Shown: in pieces, positions 16,947-24,977 of the stretch | Position numbering within the stretch: position 1 is the first letter of the stretch | How the letters are laid out: the number at the start of each line of letters is the position of its first letter | Assembly: GCA_022821495.1 (NCBI GenBank) | Contig: JAJEDN010000089.1 | Span: forward strand, 1-43,715 | From: Candidatus Poribacteria bacterium | Lineage (GTDB): Bacteria > Poribacteria > WGA-4E > WGA-3G | Length of the DNA: 43,715 nucleotides | Reading direction: 5' to 3' | The notes under the pieces: model-generated | Seen by the model: the letters and a program-made list of their open reading frames with translations, nothing else | Told to the model about the DNA's origin: nothing | Databases searched by the model: none | Translations under genes and position numbers: made by a program

Positions 16947-17777
16947 ATGGGAAGATTAGAGGGTAAAGTCGCGATCGTAACAGGGGCAGGTAGAGGACAC
17001 GCCGAAGCCGTTGCTCGAAGATTTGCTAAAGAAGGCGCAGCGGTCTCTATCTGTGATGTTATTCCTGCGCAAGAATTGGAAGCAAAGGTCGGTTCAGAGA
17101 TTAGAGCCGCCGGTGGCGATGTGATTTGCTTTGAGACCGATGTTTCGCAAGAAGCACCTGTTATTGAGATGGTCGCTGCCACCATCGAAAAATTCGGCAC
17201 GATTGATATCCTCGCCAACGTCGTCGGTATCGCTGGACCGACAAAGGATGTCTGGGATATGAGTTTAGAGGAATGGCGGCGCACACTTGAGGTCAATCTC
17301 GATTCGCTTTTCATCTGTTCTAAAGCCGTCCTACCAGAGATGATCCGCAAGAAATATGGGAAAATCATCAACTTCAGTTCTGGCACCGGCAAACAGCCCC
17401 TTTCGCACAGAGCACCGTATGCGACTTCTAAGATGGGAGTCATCGGTTTCACACGCACCCTCGCTGCCGATGTCGGGCGGTACAATATCAACGTCAACGC
17501 CATCTGTCCGGGTTGGCATACGGAAAGAAGTCTTGAACTCGCAAAAGGCAGAGCCGAATACATGAACAAACCCTTCGACGCAGCAGCGTTACGTGAACGC
17601 TACGAACAGGAGGACCCAAAACGCGTCATCGCTGGTAGATGGTGTGCCGATGAAGGCTACAGCGATAAAGGTTCCGTATCTGAGGACGCCGCTGCATTAG
17701 CCGTCTTTCTCGCCTCAGACGATTCCGCCAACATGACAGGACAAGACATCAACACTGGTGGGACGGTGATGTGGTAG
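16947..17777 (+). CDS. Short-chain dehydrogenase/reductase with altered cofactor motifs
   Basis: A 276-residue SDR with catalytic S145, Y158 and K162 in place (PYATSKMGVIGFTRTLA) and the family C-terminus MTGQDINTGGTVMW. The glycine loop is TGAGRGHAE, where the last glycine of TGxxxGxG is His, and the NNAG motif is ANVVG. Both changes are unusual for a classical SDR, yet the active site is whole, so it is probably active with a shifted cofactor pocket. AAGGGGAAAG lies before the ATG. It is monocistronic and stands at the left border of the accessory island. Confidence 0.82.
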   Translation: MGRLEGKVAIVTGAGRGHAEAVARRFAKEGAAVSICDVIPAQELEAKVGSEIRAAGGDVICFETDVSQEAPVIEMVAATIEKFGTIDILANVVGIAGPTKDVWDMSLEEWRRTLEVNLDSLFICSKAVLPEMIRKKYGKIINFSSGTGKQPLSHRAPYATSKMGVIGFTRTLAADVGRYNINVNAICPGWHTERSLELAKGRAEYMNKPFDAAALRERYEQEDPKRVIAGRWCADEGYSDKGSVSEDAAALAVFLASDDSANMTGQDINTGGTVMW

Positions 17778-17852
17778 TTGGAATTTGACAAACACTATTT
17801 TTTCTAATTGCGCTTTCCTTCTCAGTTTATCAAGGATGAAACTAATTTTTAG

Positions 17853-17881
17853 TTGTAATTTCGTGAGAATGTATGTATAAT
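17853..17881 (+). promoter_or_regulatory. Promoter upstream of the beta-flower-like gene
   Basis: TTGTAA at 17853-17858, 17 bases, TATAAT at 17876-17881, about 157 bases before the start codon at 18038. Apart from it, 17778-18037 is AT-rich DNA with nothing else that I recognise. Confidence 0.4.
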
Positions 17882-18037
17882 ATTCACTAAAGATTGACAA
17901 CTTGTCTGCTTTAATTGGTTGGAGTCTCAGTTTTTACATTCGATAATTCGATGTACATTAGGCGATCTAATTGGTACAATTTGTTAATACTCATAAATAG
18001 TATAGCAAAATTGAATTGAGTAAAATAGAGGAGAATT

Positions 18038-18340
18038 ATGAAACATCTCTGGACATGGAGTGGAAAATATTTCGGTTATCTCAATGGAAATGAATTACGA
18101 ACTCATGATGGACGGTGTGTTGAACGTTTTTATGGAGATGAAGTTTACGATAGTAATGGGTATTATTTGGGTGAAATTAAGAATGGTAACCGTCTAATTA
18201 CCAAACGCTCAGGAAGAACATCGCGAAAGTCGTCGTTTTCATCGTGTGCTAAGATGCCCAGCATCGCAAAGCTTGTTGGATACGCTGGATATGCTATGGT
18301 CTCTGGATACAAAGATTTTCCCGGACCTGAAGAATTCTAA
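18038..18340 (+). CDS. Small protein resembling 4-fold beta-flower proteins
   Basis: A 100-residue protein whose first 60 residues show four short repeats built around a glycine and an aromatic residue: GKYFGYLNGNELRTHDGRCV, then FYGDEVYDSNGYYLGEI. This pattern recalls the small 4-fold beta-flower family, which is found in bacteria and phages and has no settled function. A basic serine-rich linker (KRSGRTSRKSSFSS) and a hydrophobic glycine-rich end follow. GAGGAGA lies before the ATG. It is the first gene of the island and AT-rich compared with the genes to the left. The family call is by eye. Confidence 0.6.
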   Translation: MKHLWTWSGKYFGYLNGNELRTHDGRCVERFYGDEVYDSNGYYLGEIKNGNRLITKRSGRTSRKSSFSSCAKMPSIAKLVGYAGYAMVSGYKDFPGPEEF

Positions 18341-18765
18341 ATAACTTGATAGTTTATGTAAGTTTATTGGATTTTGTTTTATAGGCTTGGAGATATATGT
18401 CTCGTTTTTTCTGGTTGATAGTTCTTGGCGAGGTTCCTAATCTCGCCTTTTATAGAATACCTAGTCTATTTCAATAAAAATTGGTCCGGTGTGATTTGAA
18501 ATTATGCTATAAAAGCACAACTTATCTTTACTTGACATTCCTCATCAGCACATCCTAATGCTGGACTTGTAAAGACGAGATGTTTATAGTTGTACTCCTT
18601 CCTTCTTTAGTTCAATCCGGATGAAGTGTTTATAGAAACACGTTTATTTTCTCTTTAGTCCCGTAGGAAGGTATGTGTATAGCAGCACAGTACACCGCTT
18701 CCCATGGTCCTAGCGAGGCAATATGTTTATATCTTGAAGAAACCTTGCATTGTGGAGGAGAAACT
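18341..18765. other. Intergenic array of TATAG-containing repeats
   Basis: No gene is seen. A hairpin GGCGAG/CTCGCC at 18427-18447 followed by TTTTAT could end the upstream transcript. From about 18570 on, four loosely related units appear: GATGTTTATAGTTGTAC, AGTGTTTATAGAAACACG, TATGTGTATAGCAGCAC and TATGTTTATATCTTGAAG, one of them preceded by GTCCCGTAGGAAGG. Similar units precede the ATPase gene at 36018. Confidence 0.45.
18427..18451 (+). terminator. Possible Rho-independent terminator
   Basis: A six-pair GC stem GGCGAG/CTCGCC with a nine-base loop, then a short T-rich stretch. It lies 87 bases after the beta-flower-like gene. The T tract is weak. Confidence 0.4.
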
Positions 18766-19962
18766 ATGAGCAAACCTCTAAAGGTATTTATTACCTATTC
18801 ACATAAAGATACAGCAGCAAAAGAGGAACTGGTAACGCGTCTTGCTGTAATGGAACGCAAAGATCTGATTGATATTTGGCATGACAACGAAATTATTAGT
18901 GGTGAAAGGTGGCGTGATACTATTTCCAGCAACCTTACCGATTCAAACATTCTGTTATACCTCGTTTCTGCTTTCAGTCTTGGTTCTGATATCTGCAACA
19001 TAGAACTAGCAAAGTCGTTATCCAACAACACAAGGGTTATACCGGTTATCCTTGAGCATTGTGATTGGCCCAATCATCAACTCAGTGATTTTCAAGTGCT
19101 TCCTGACAAAGGCAAGCCAATTAGTGAGTGGCAACCTGAGAGTAAAGGTTGGCAAAATGTGTTAGATGGTATCCGAAAGGTCGTTGACGTAATGCAGGCT
19201 CAGGTGGATCTATCGTCCGGTATACTGCAAGAAAACATACAAGCAGAACAGATGTTTCAACGCGGGCATACTCTGATGATGCTTGGACGAATTGATGAGG
19301 CGGTCGAGGCATACTCCGGTACACTTAAACTGAATCCAAATCATGCTGGTGCCTATGCTAATAAAATTTTTGTTAATCTTCTCAGGAAAAAGGAACAGTC
19401 TTTTGCAGGTGTAACTAAACCTATTGTCCTAACAGAAGGATGGTTAGATATGCACTATATTCAAACAGCTCTGACCTTATTAGGTGAGGTGGAACTTTTG
19501 AACTCGCTGGAGATTAAACCGGTAGGGAGCAAAGTTAACGAAGGAACTCGTGATGGCGGAAAGAGTGGATTGGATAGGGTTCAAAAGGTTTACGCAGCAA
19601 ATTCATGGCTTTTCAATCAACCCATATTGCTTCTTTATGATTGTGATACCAATAAGCAAGAATCAGACTCTGAGGGACTTTGGGTGCGCTTAATTCCACA
19701 GAATACTGAAAACACCAAAGTGAAAAAAGGTATTGAAAACCTGTTTTCCAGTAAACTTTTTGAAGATCGCTTTTATTCTGAGGACCCTAAAGATGATGGA
19801 GGTTATCTCAAATTCCTTGATAAAAATAGATTTTGCCAATGGATTTGTGAAGATCAGAGAAATCCTGCCGACTTTGATGAGTTTAAAGGTGTGGTGAAAA
19901 TTCTCAAGGAGTTTGTTGAAGCACATCAGTCCCCTCAAGATCACCAGCCTGTCTTCGAGTAG
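18766..19962 (+). CDS. TIR-TPR-TOPRIM-like fusion protein
   Basis: A 398-residue protein in three parts. Residues 4-145 are a TIR domain (KVFITYSHKD, IWHDNEIISGERW, LYLVSAFSLGSDICNIEL); the glutamate that cleaves NAD in active TIR enzymes is probably E80. Residues of about 160-212 hold at least one TPR (RGHTLMMLGRIDEAVEAYSGTLKLNPNHAGAYAN). Residues 217-398 look like a TOPRIM domain: PIVLTEGWLD supplies E224 and LLLYDCD supplies D292 and D294, followed by KKGIENLF as in OLD-type nucleases. GGAGGAG before ATG 18766 sets the start. It lies 31 bases before a restriction-methyltransferase gene. An abortive-infection or NAD-depleting role is inferred from domains and neighbours. Confidence 0.75.
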   Translation: MSKPLKVFITYSHKDTAAKEELVTRLAVMERKDLIDIWHDNEIISGERWRDTISSNLTDSNILLYLVSAFSLGSDICNIELAKSLSNNTRVIPVILEHCDWPNHQLSDFQVLPDKGKPISEWQPESKGWQNVLDGIRKVVDVMQAQVDLSSGILQENIQAEQMFQRGHTLMMLGRIDEAVEAYSGTLKLNPNHAGAYANKIFVNLLRKKEQSFAGVTKPIVLTEGWLDMHYIQTALTLLGEVELLNSLEIKPVGSKVNEGTRDGGKSGLDRVQKVYAANSWLFNQPILLLYDCDTNKQESDSEGLWVRLIPQNTENTKVKKGIENLFSSKLFEDRFYSEDPKDDGGYLKFLDKNRFCQWICEDQRNPADFDEFKGVVKILKEFVEAHQSPQDHQPVFE

Positions 19963-19993
19963 TAGACTGTCCATTTTGCTAAAAGGAAAACCT

Positions 19994-22900
19994 ATGAACC
20001 GACAACCCACTAATAGCGAAGACACCATCACTACCCTGTTTGTTGAAATCTTAATGCCGATGAGTGCCACGTGGCGCATTCACGAACAGACAACAAAACC
20101 GCTTGTCGAAAATCAAAGGAAACCAGATGTAATCATCCAGACGGTTGAACGATATCCGATAGCCGTTGAAGTAAAGATTGACTACAAACGCGGGCCCAAT
20201 GAAACAGGCGAAAAGCAGGCACGAGAATATTACTTAGGCAAAACCCTCCGCACGACAGGCGAAACAATCGCCAGTGCAATAGCAATCCGCTTGCCATACA
20301 GATTTCGCAACATGCAGCGCGACGAAATCAGCGGAAATTTAAAAGCATCAAATGATTTTCCTTATGCCCTCCTTAACATTGACGAACCATATAGATTCCC
20401 TGAGACAGGCTGGCTCTACGGCAGCATTGCCGACATTGCAACCGCTATCCGCATCGGTGCTACACCTATTACCAAAATTGAGCAAGCCGCCAAAGTATTG
20501 GAAAATGGCATCCATCGCGCCGCTGTCATTGTTGATAGTGCAATTCAACACCGACCACATATCGGTAAAAGGATAGGGGAACTTCTTGTCCAAGAACCTG
20601 GGGAACAGACAACACAAATGGCAATGTTGATTATCAGCAACGCCTTGGTATTCCAAAGTTCCCTTGCCCGAAAGCCGGATTTAGAAACCGTACCATCGCT
20701 CAGCGAACTCACAGTTGATTACGGACAACTTGATTCAGACGAAGTCCTCCGCGCATGGCGAGAAATCCAAAAGGTCAACTACGCCCCGATTTTCAACGTC
20801 GCTTACAATCTCGTCGAAACACTCGCTGCCGATGATAGGTTGGTCGGTGAAGTGTTAAGCGTCCTGCGCGATACCGCCCGCGAATTGGAGAGAATGGGAC
20901 TCGCCCAAGAACACGAACTCGCTGGTATTGTATTCCAGAAACTCATTGACAATCGGAAAATTCTCAAGGCAAACTATACCCGTCCTGAATCCTCTGCACT
21001 CCTCTGTGCCCTTGCCTTACCAGAACTTAAAAGCGATCCCAAAAAACTGAAGATCGCAGATTTCGCTTGCGGCACCGGTTCACTCCTCAACGGTGTTTAT
21101 CAACGACTCCTCATGCTCTACGAGCAGACGGGTGGTAAAGGCGAAGCGATCCATCAGGACATGATGGAAAATAATCTCGTCGGGTGTGACATTCTGCCGA
21201 ACGCAGCACACCTAACCGCCTCTATCATTGCCAGCACCTATCCGGATGTCCGCATTGGTGGCACGCGTATCCACACAATGCCCTACGGCACACCGCGCGC
21301 TGACGGACTTTACGCCATCGGTGCCCTCAACCTACTCAGCGATCCCTCCGGTACACTCCCGTTGGCACTTGACACAACAGAAACCGCCACTGGACAAGGC
21401 ACGGAAACCACCGACCTCCGCGAAGCGTTCAGACATGGCGAATTCGACATCGTTATCCAAAATCCACCCTATACCCGTAGTGGTGCTGATAGCAACTCAA
21501 ATCTACCTAAGAGTATCTTTGCCGACAAGAAGGAAGCATCGGCAATGCAAGCATCGCGTCGGGCACAGGGACGGCGGCTCGGAGGCAACAATCCTGGAGC
21601 GGGTCCCGATTTTGTCGATTTGGCAGACAGAATGCTAAAGCGGAACGGTAGAATGGCATTTGTGCTACCTGTCACAGCGATTATGGGAAGCAGTTGGCAA
21701 AACGTCCGAACATTGTGGGCGGAGGAATATCACGATGTTCTTGTCATCACGATTGCCGATGCTCTCACTGAGAATTGTGCATTTTCAGCAGATACCAATA
21801 TGGCAGAGTGTCTCGTCATCGCAACGAAGGGAAAATCAAAGAACACTGGGCGTGCGACTTTTGTATGCCTTGAACGTTGTCCTGATGGTGAACTGGAAGC
21901 TCAAGAAATCGCAAAGGTTATTTTGGGAGTCAACGATATTCGCCAACTTGAGGATGGCATTAACAGAGGCAATCCTATTCATGTTGGGGATAATGTTATC
22001 GGGTTTGTCATTTCTGCGCCCTTGATCTCTGGGGCAGTAGGATGGCCTATATCCCGCGTTAAAAACATAACAACGATTCAATCCGCATACCAACTCACCA
22101 ATGGACGGTTGCAACTGCCTCGACAGAAAGTTGTTATCGACTTACCAATCTGTCTTCTTTCAGATATTGCTCAATTTGGAGCGGATCATCGCGATATCCA
22201 TGATCAGGGAAAGCGCGGTGCGTTTGACATTGAGGACGGATGTCCTGATACTGCTGAATATCCGTGCTTGTGGCATCTTAATAGCAATGTGCAGCGGTCA
22301 ATGGTCGTATTGCCCGATGCCCACGCTTTCATTCGTCCGCATGCGGAAGCAAAGGCACGGGAGATACTCAAACGTAATAGTAGAGCGCATTTCAACATAG
22401 ACTTGCGATTCAATTCACACTCCTTGTTAGTGGCTTTTACTGAACAGGAAACCATCGGTGTTGATTCAATGCCAAACATTGTTTTTAAAGAGAAACGGAT
22501 TTATGATTATGTCTGGACTTTATGGGGCAATTCTACATTAGGTCTATTATGCTATTGGTTAATTTGTGGGAAGCAACAAGCAGGACGAGGTAGAAGTTCA
22601 AAAGCAGCCTTGGACTCAATGACCACGTTGGATGTTCGAGAACTCTCTGATGAAGCACTCACGAATACAGAACGGATTTTCAATGAACTGAAGGATCAAA
22701 AAATGCTACCCTTCAACCAGATGGATGAGGACCCAGTGCGTCATGAACTAGATCGGTTGTTGTTATCAGATGTGCTTGGTATTACAGAGGAAGAGCGTCC
22801 GGATGTGCATGAAGGACTTGCGCTGCTTCGGAAGATGCTATGCCAAGAGCCAAGCATTCATGGCGGAAAGAAGTCGAAGGTTAAGCTGGATGCTTCTTAG
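19994..22900 (+). CDS. Type IIG-like restriction-modification enzyme (N6-adenine methyltransferase)
   Basis: A 968-residue single-chain enzyme. The N-terminus has a PD-(D/E)XK nuclease core: PD at 44-45 and EVK at 59-61. A helical linker follows, then an N6-adenine methyltransferase of the type I/IIG class: SAM motif I DFACGTGSLL from residue 356, motif IV NPPY at 490-493. The last 350 residues would contain target recognition. ATG 19994 behind AAAGGAAAA is preferred to a longer reading overlapping the TIR gene. Such enzymes both methylate and cut DNA. No separate specificity subunit is near. Its higher GC than the TIR gene suggests that the two may have joined separately. Confidence 0.82.
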   Translation: MNRQPTNSEDTITTLFVEILMPMSATWRIHEQTTKPLVENQRKPDVIIQTVERYPIAVEVKIDYKRGPNETGEKQAREYYLGKTLRTTGETIASAIAIRLPYRFRNMQRDEISGNLKASNDFPYALLNIDEPYRFPETGWLYGSIADIATAIRIGATPITKIEQAAKVLENGIHRAAVIVDSAIQHRPHIGKRIGELLVQEPGEQTTQMAMLIISNALVFQSSLARKPDLETVPSLSELTVDYGQLDSDEVLRAWREIQKVNYAPIFNVAYNLVETLAADDRLVGEVLSVLRDTARELERMGLAQEHELAGIVFQKLIDNRKILKANYTRPESSALLCALALPELKSDPKKLKIADFACGTGSLLNGVYQRLLMLYEQTGGKGEAIHQDMMENNLVGCDILPNAAHLTASIIASTYPDVRIGGTRIHTMPYGTPRADGLYAIGALNLLSDPSGTLPLALDTTETATGQGTETTDLREAFRHGEFDIVIQNPPYTRSGADSNSNLPKSIFADKKEASAMQASRRAQGRRLGGNNPGAGPDFVDLADRMLKRNGRMAFVLPVTAIMGSSWQNVRTLWAEEYHDVLVITIADALTENCAFSADTNMAECLVIATKGKSKNTGRATFVCLERCPDGELEAQEIAKVILGVNDIRQLEDGINRGNPIHVGDNVIGFVISAPLISGAVGWPISRVKNITTIQSAYQLTNGRLQLPRQKVVIDLPICLLSDIAQFGADHRDIHDQGKRGAFDIEDGCPDTAEYPCLWHLNSNVQRSMVVLPDAHAFIRPHAEAKAREILKRNSRAHFNIDLRFNSHSLLVAFTEQETIGVDSMPNIVFKEKRIYDYVWTLWGNSTLGLLCYWLICGKQQAGRGRSSKAALDSMTTLDVRELSDEALTNTERIFNELKDQKMLPFNQMDEDPVRHELDRLLLSDVLGITEEERPDVHEGLALLRKMLCQEPSIHGGKKSKVKLDAS

Positions 22901-22912
22901 TATTGTAAAATA

Positions 22913-22942
22913 TTGGATTTCTCGTTATGTTTATGTTATACT
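22913..22942 (+). promoter_or_regulatory. Promoter upstream of the TIR-like/NDT-like gene
   Basis: TTGGAT at 22913-22918, 18 bases, TATACT at 22937-22942. It begins 13 bases after the methyltransferase gene ends, which suggests that the genes from 23044 on have their own transcript. Confidence 0.45.
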
Positions 22943-23043
22943 ATGAAGTGTCAAACTAGCCGGAGAATTTAATCCTTTTACGCGTTCTATCAACTCGGAA
23001 AATTTGCTCGGTATTGTAACGCAAGTAACCTACATAGGAATTC

Positions 23044-23673
23044 ATGCAATCAACTCACTATAATGACAATGTTTTTATCAATTGTCCATTTGATTCAGTT
23101 TATCAAGAATTGTTTAATGCAATGGTATTCGCAGTGCACGATTGTGGTTTTATCCCGCGTTGTGCCCTTGAAGAAGAAGACGCAAGTGAAGTACGGATTG
23201 ATAAGATTTATAACATTATTGCAGGTTGTCGCTATGGAATTCACGATATATCCAGAACAGAATTGGACGAGGATTCAGGTTTTCCGCGATTTAATATGCC
23301 ATTGGAATTGGGGATTTTTCTCGGCGCAAAGAAATTTGGTATAGAAGAACAAAAAAGGAAAAAATGCCTGATATTGGATACCCAGCGGTATAGGTATCAA
23401 CAATTTATTTCTGATATTGCTGGTCAAGATATTCAAGAGCATAAAAATACACCTAAGGAAATTGTGACAGTTATCCGAAACTGGCTCCGCAATGCATCTG
23501 GGCGTCAGAATATACCAGCGGGTAGCATCATTTGGGGGCGTTACCAAGATTTTATAAATGACTTGCCTCAAACGGTGCAAGAGTGTCGGTTGACAGTTGA
23601 AGAATTAATTTTTAATGATTATACTTTGGTGGTTACGCAATGGTTGAGAACAAAGACAAGTTCCTTATCGTAA
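23044..23673 (+). CDS. Nucleoside deoxyribosyltransferase/TIR-like protein
   Basis: A 209-residue protein with a flavodoxin-like fold pattern: an opening NVFINCPFDSVYQELFNAMVFAVHDCGFIPRCALE, a central IIAGCRYGIHDISRTELD, and PRFNMPLELGIFLGAKKFG. The last segment resembles the ELG active-site region of nucleoside 2-deoxyribosyltransferases, which share their fold with TIR domains; E88 is the candidate catalytic residue. I recognise this as a recurring uncharacterised bacterial family but know no proven activity. AGGA lies seven bases before the ATG. A 47-residue basic protein follows 23 bases later, apparently in one operon. Confidence 0.65.
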   Translation: MQSTHYNDNVFINCPFDSVYQELFNAMVFAVHDCGFIPRCALEEEDASEVRIDKIYNIIAGCRYGIHDISRTELDEDSGFPRFNMPLELGIFLGAKKFGIEEQKRKKCLILDTQRYRYQQFISDIAGQDIQEHKNTPKEIVTVIRNWLRNASGRQNIPAGSIIWGRYQDFINDLPQTVQECRLTVEELIFNDYTLVVTQWLRTKTSSLS

Positions 23674-23696
23674 TATAATTCAAGGAGGTGCTTAGA

Positions 23697-23840
23697 ATGG
23701 CAAAAGGAAGGGTTGTCAAGGACACTCCCAAACGAGGGAAACTCACCAAAAGTCAAGTTAAACGGGCAGTAGAAAAGGTTGTTCTAGGTAAGAGCAGCGG
23801 TAAAAAAGCAACACCTTCAACCCCGAAAAAAAAGAAATAA
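23697..23840 (+). CDS. 47-residue lysine-rich protein
   Basis: ATG at 23697 preceded by a full AAGGAGGTG with a six-base spacer opens MAKGRVVKDTPKRGKLTKSQ and ends in PKKKK before TAA. About a third of the residues are Lys or Arg, and a middle stretch (KSQVKRAVEKVVLG) could form one amphipathic helix. The near-ideal ribosome binding site and position 23 bases behind the TIR-like gene argue that it is real and co-transcribed. The strong positive charge suggests nucleic acid binding, or neutralisation of its neighbour. No family is known to me. Confidence 0.7.
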   Translation: MAKGRVVKDTPKRGKLTKSQVKRAVEKVVLGKSSGKKATPSTPKKKK

Positions 23841-23906
23841 TTTTCTGGGACATGATAGGGCGTAGTTGTTCCTTGCCCTCGGTATTGTCTTGATACTACC
23901 AATCCA

Positions 23907-23943
23907 AAGCGCGCTCAAGATTTAGTGTCTTGTGGCGCGTTTA
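23907..23943. terminator. GC-rich hairpin between island genes
   Basis: AAGCGCGC pairs with GCGCGTTT, with an inner CAAGA/TCTTG stem. The right arm ends in TTTAATCATTT. It may end the 23044-23840 transcript or act ahead of the 23982 gene. Confidence 0.4.
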
Positions 23944-23981
23944 ATCATTTCATTAATAAAGGGGTTGAAAGATAAAACAAT

Positions 23982-24923
23982 ATGAAAACCTATGAACTTT
24001 TTTCAAAACGACAAAAACGGCTTCGTGGTGAAGTTCCTGATGTGTACCAGTACGAAACCATCCCGCATGAATTACGGGTTCAGATTGTCCATATTTGGCG
24101 AGCAGTTTTGAGAGATAGATACACTGAGGATGCCCAGCCAGTATATGAATTGCTCCACCAAAAACTGTCCTATGAGTATGGTAAATTCACACTTGATCAA
24201 GATGGTGATTCCAGTTATCATAGAGAGCGTAATGATTCTTATTATGTCACTACAGTTATCAACTTTTTTCTTAGTACAGATGATATAGAAAGGGCTATTG
24301 ATGTGATTGAGCTTTCATTTCGATTTATAGATCCGGATGTCAGCCATAATCGTCATGCATATTTTATACCTAGTGTTCCACCTGACGAAGCGATTAATGA
24401 ACTAAATTACCGATTTCGTGATCATGGCGTAGGGTACCAGTACGAATCTGGTCAAATAATTAAAATAGATTCTCAATTCATCCATTCTGAAGTAGTTAAG
24501 CCTGCACTGATTATGCTTTCTGATCCGATATACAAAGGAGCAAATGAGGAGTTTCTGAAGGCACACGAGCATTATCGAAAGGGAAGATACAAGGAATGTC
24601 TGAACGACTGCCTCAAAGCATTTGAGAGTTGCATGAAAATAATCTGTGGAAAAAGAGGGTGGCCCTATAACGAAAAAGATACAGCTAACCGTTTAATTGA
24701 GACCGTATTCAAACATGCATTAATCGATTCTTCCATGACGTGTCACTTTACAGCACTAATAAGCACCTTAAAGTCTGGTGTTCCAACTGTTCGCAATGAT
24801 CAATCTGCACATGGGCAGGGATCCGAAGATATTATCGTTCCGGAGTATATAGCCTCATACACTCTTCATCTGACTGCATCAAATATTCTCTTATTGGTGA
24901 ACGCTGACGAAGAATTGGAATAG
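23982..24923 (+). CDS. AbiJ-like protein (STM4504/CBY_0614 type)
   Basis: A 313-residue protein. The opening YELFSKRQKRLRGEVPDVYQYE is the mark of the STM4504/CBY_0614 family, whose N-terminal part is an AbiJ-type domain. The C-terminal third (from about 195) matches abortive-infection C-terminal domains: KECLNDCLKAFESCMKIIC and then VRNDQSAHGQG. The latter gives R271-x5-H277, in agreement with the R-x4-6-H motif of HEPN RNases. AbiJ-related proteins are linked to phage resistance through cell growth arrest. The start lacks a strong Shine-Dalgarno. It is the last gene of the island. Confidence 0.75.
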   Translation: MKTYELFSKRQKRLRGEVPDVYQYETIPHELRVQIVHIWRAVLRDRYTEDAQPVYELLHQKLSYEYGKFTLDQDGDSSYHRERNDSYYVTTVINFFLSTDDIERAIDVIELSFRFIDPDVSHNRHAYFIPSVPPDEAINELNYRFRDHGVGYQYESGQIIKIDSQFIHSEVVKPALIMLSDPIYKGANEEFLKAHEHYRKGRYKECLNDCLKAFESCMKIICGKRGWPYNEKDTANRLIETVFKHALIDSSMTCHFTALISTLKSGVPTVRNDQSAHGQGSEDIIVPEYIASYTLHLTASNILLLVNADEELE

Positions 24924-24977
24924 AAACCAACACACCAAAGATTGCTATGAACGGAGGGTTGCCGTTTTTCCTTAATG

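Noticed and set aside
19913..19993. An upstream start for the restriction-methyltransferase, overlapping the TIR gene
   Set aside because: No Shine-Dalgarno; the ATG at 19994 has AAAGGAAAA and the protein fold begins there.
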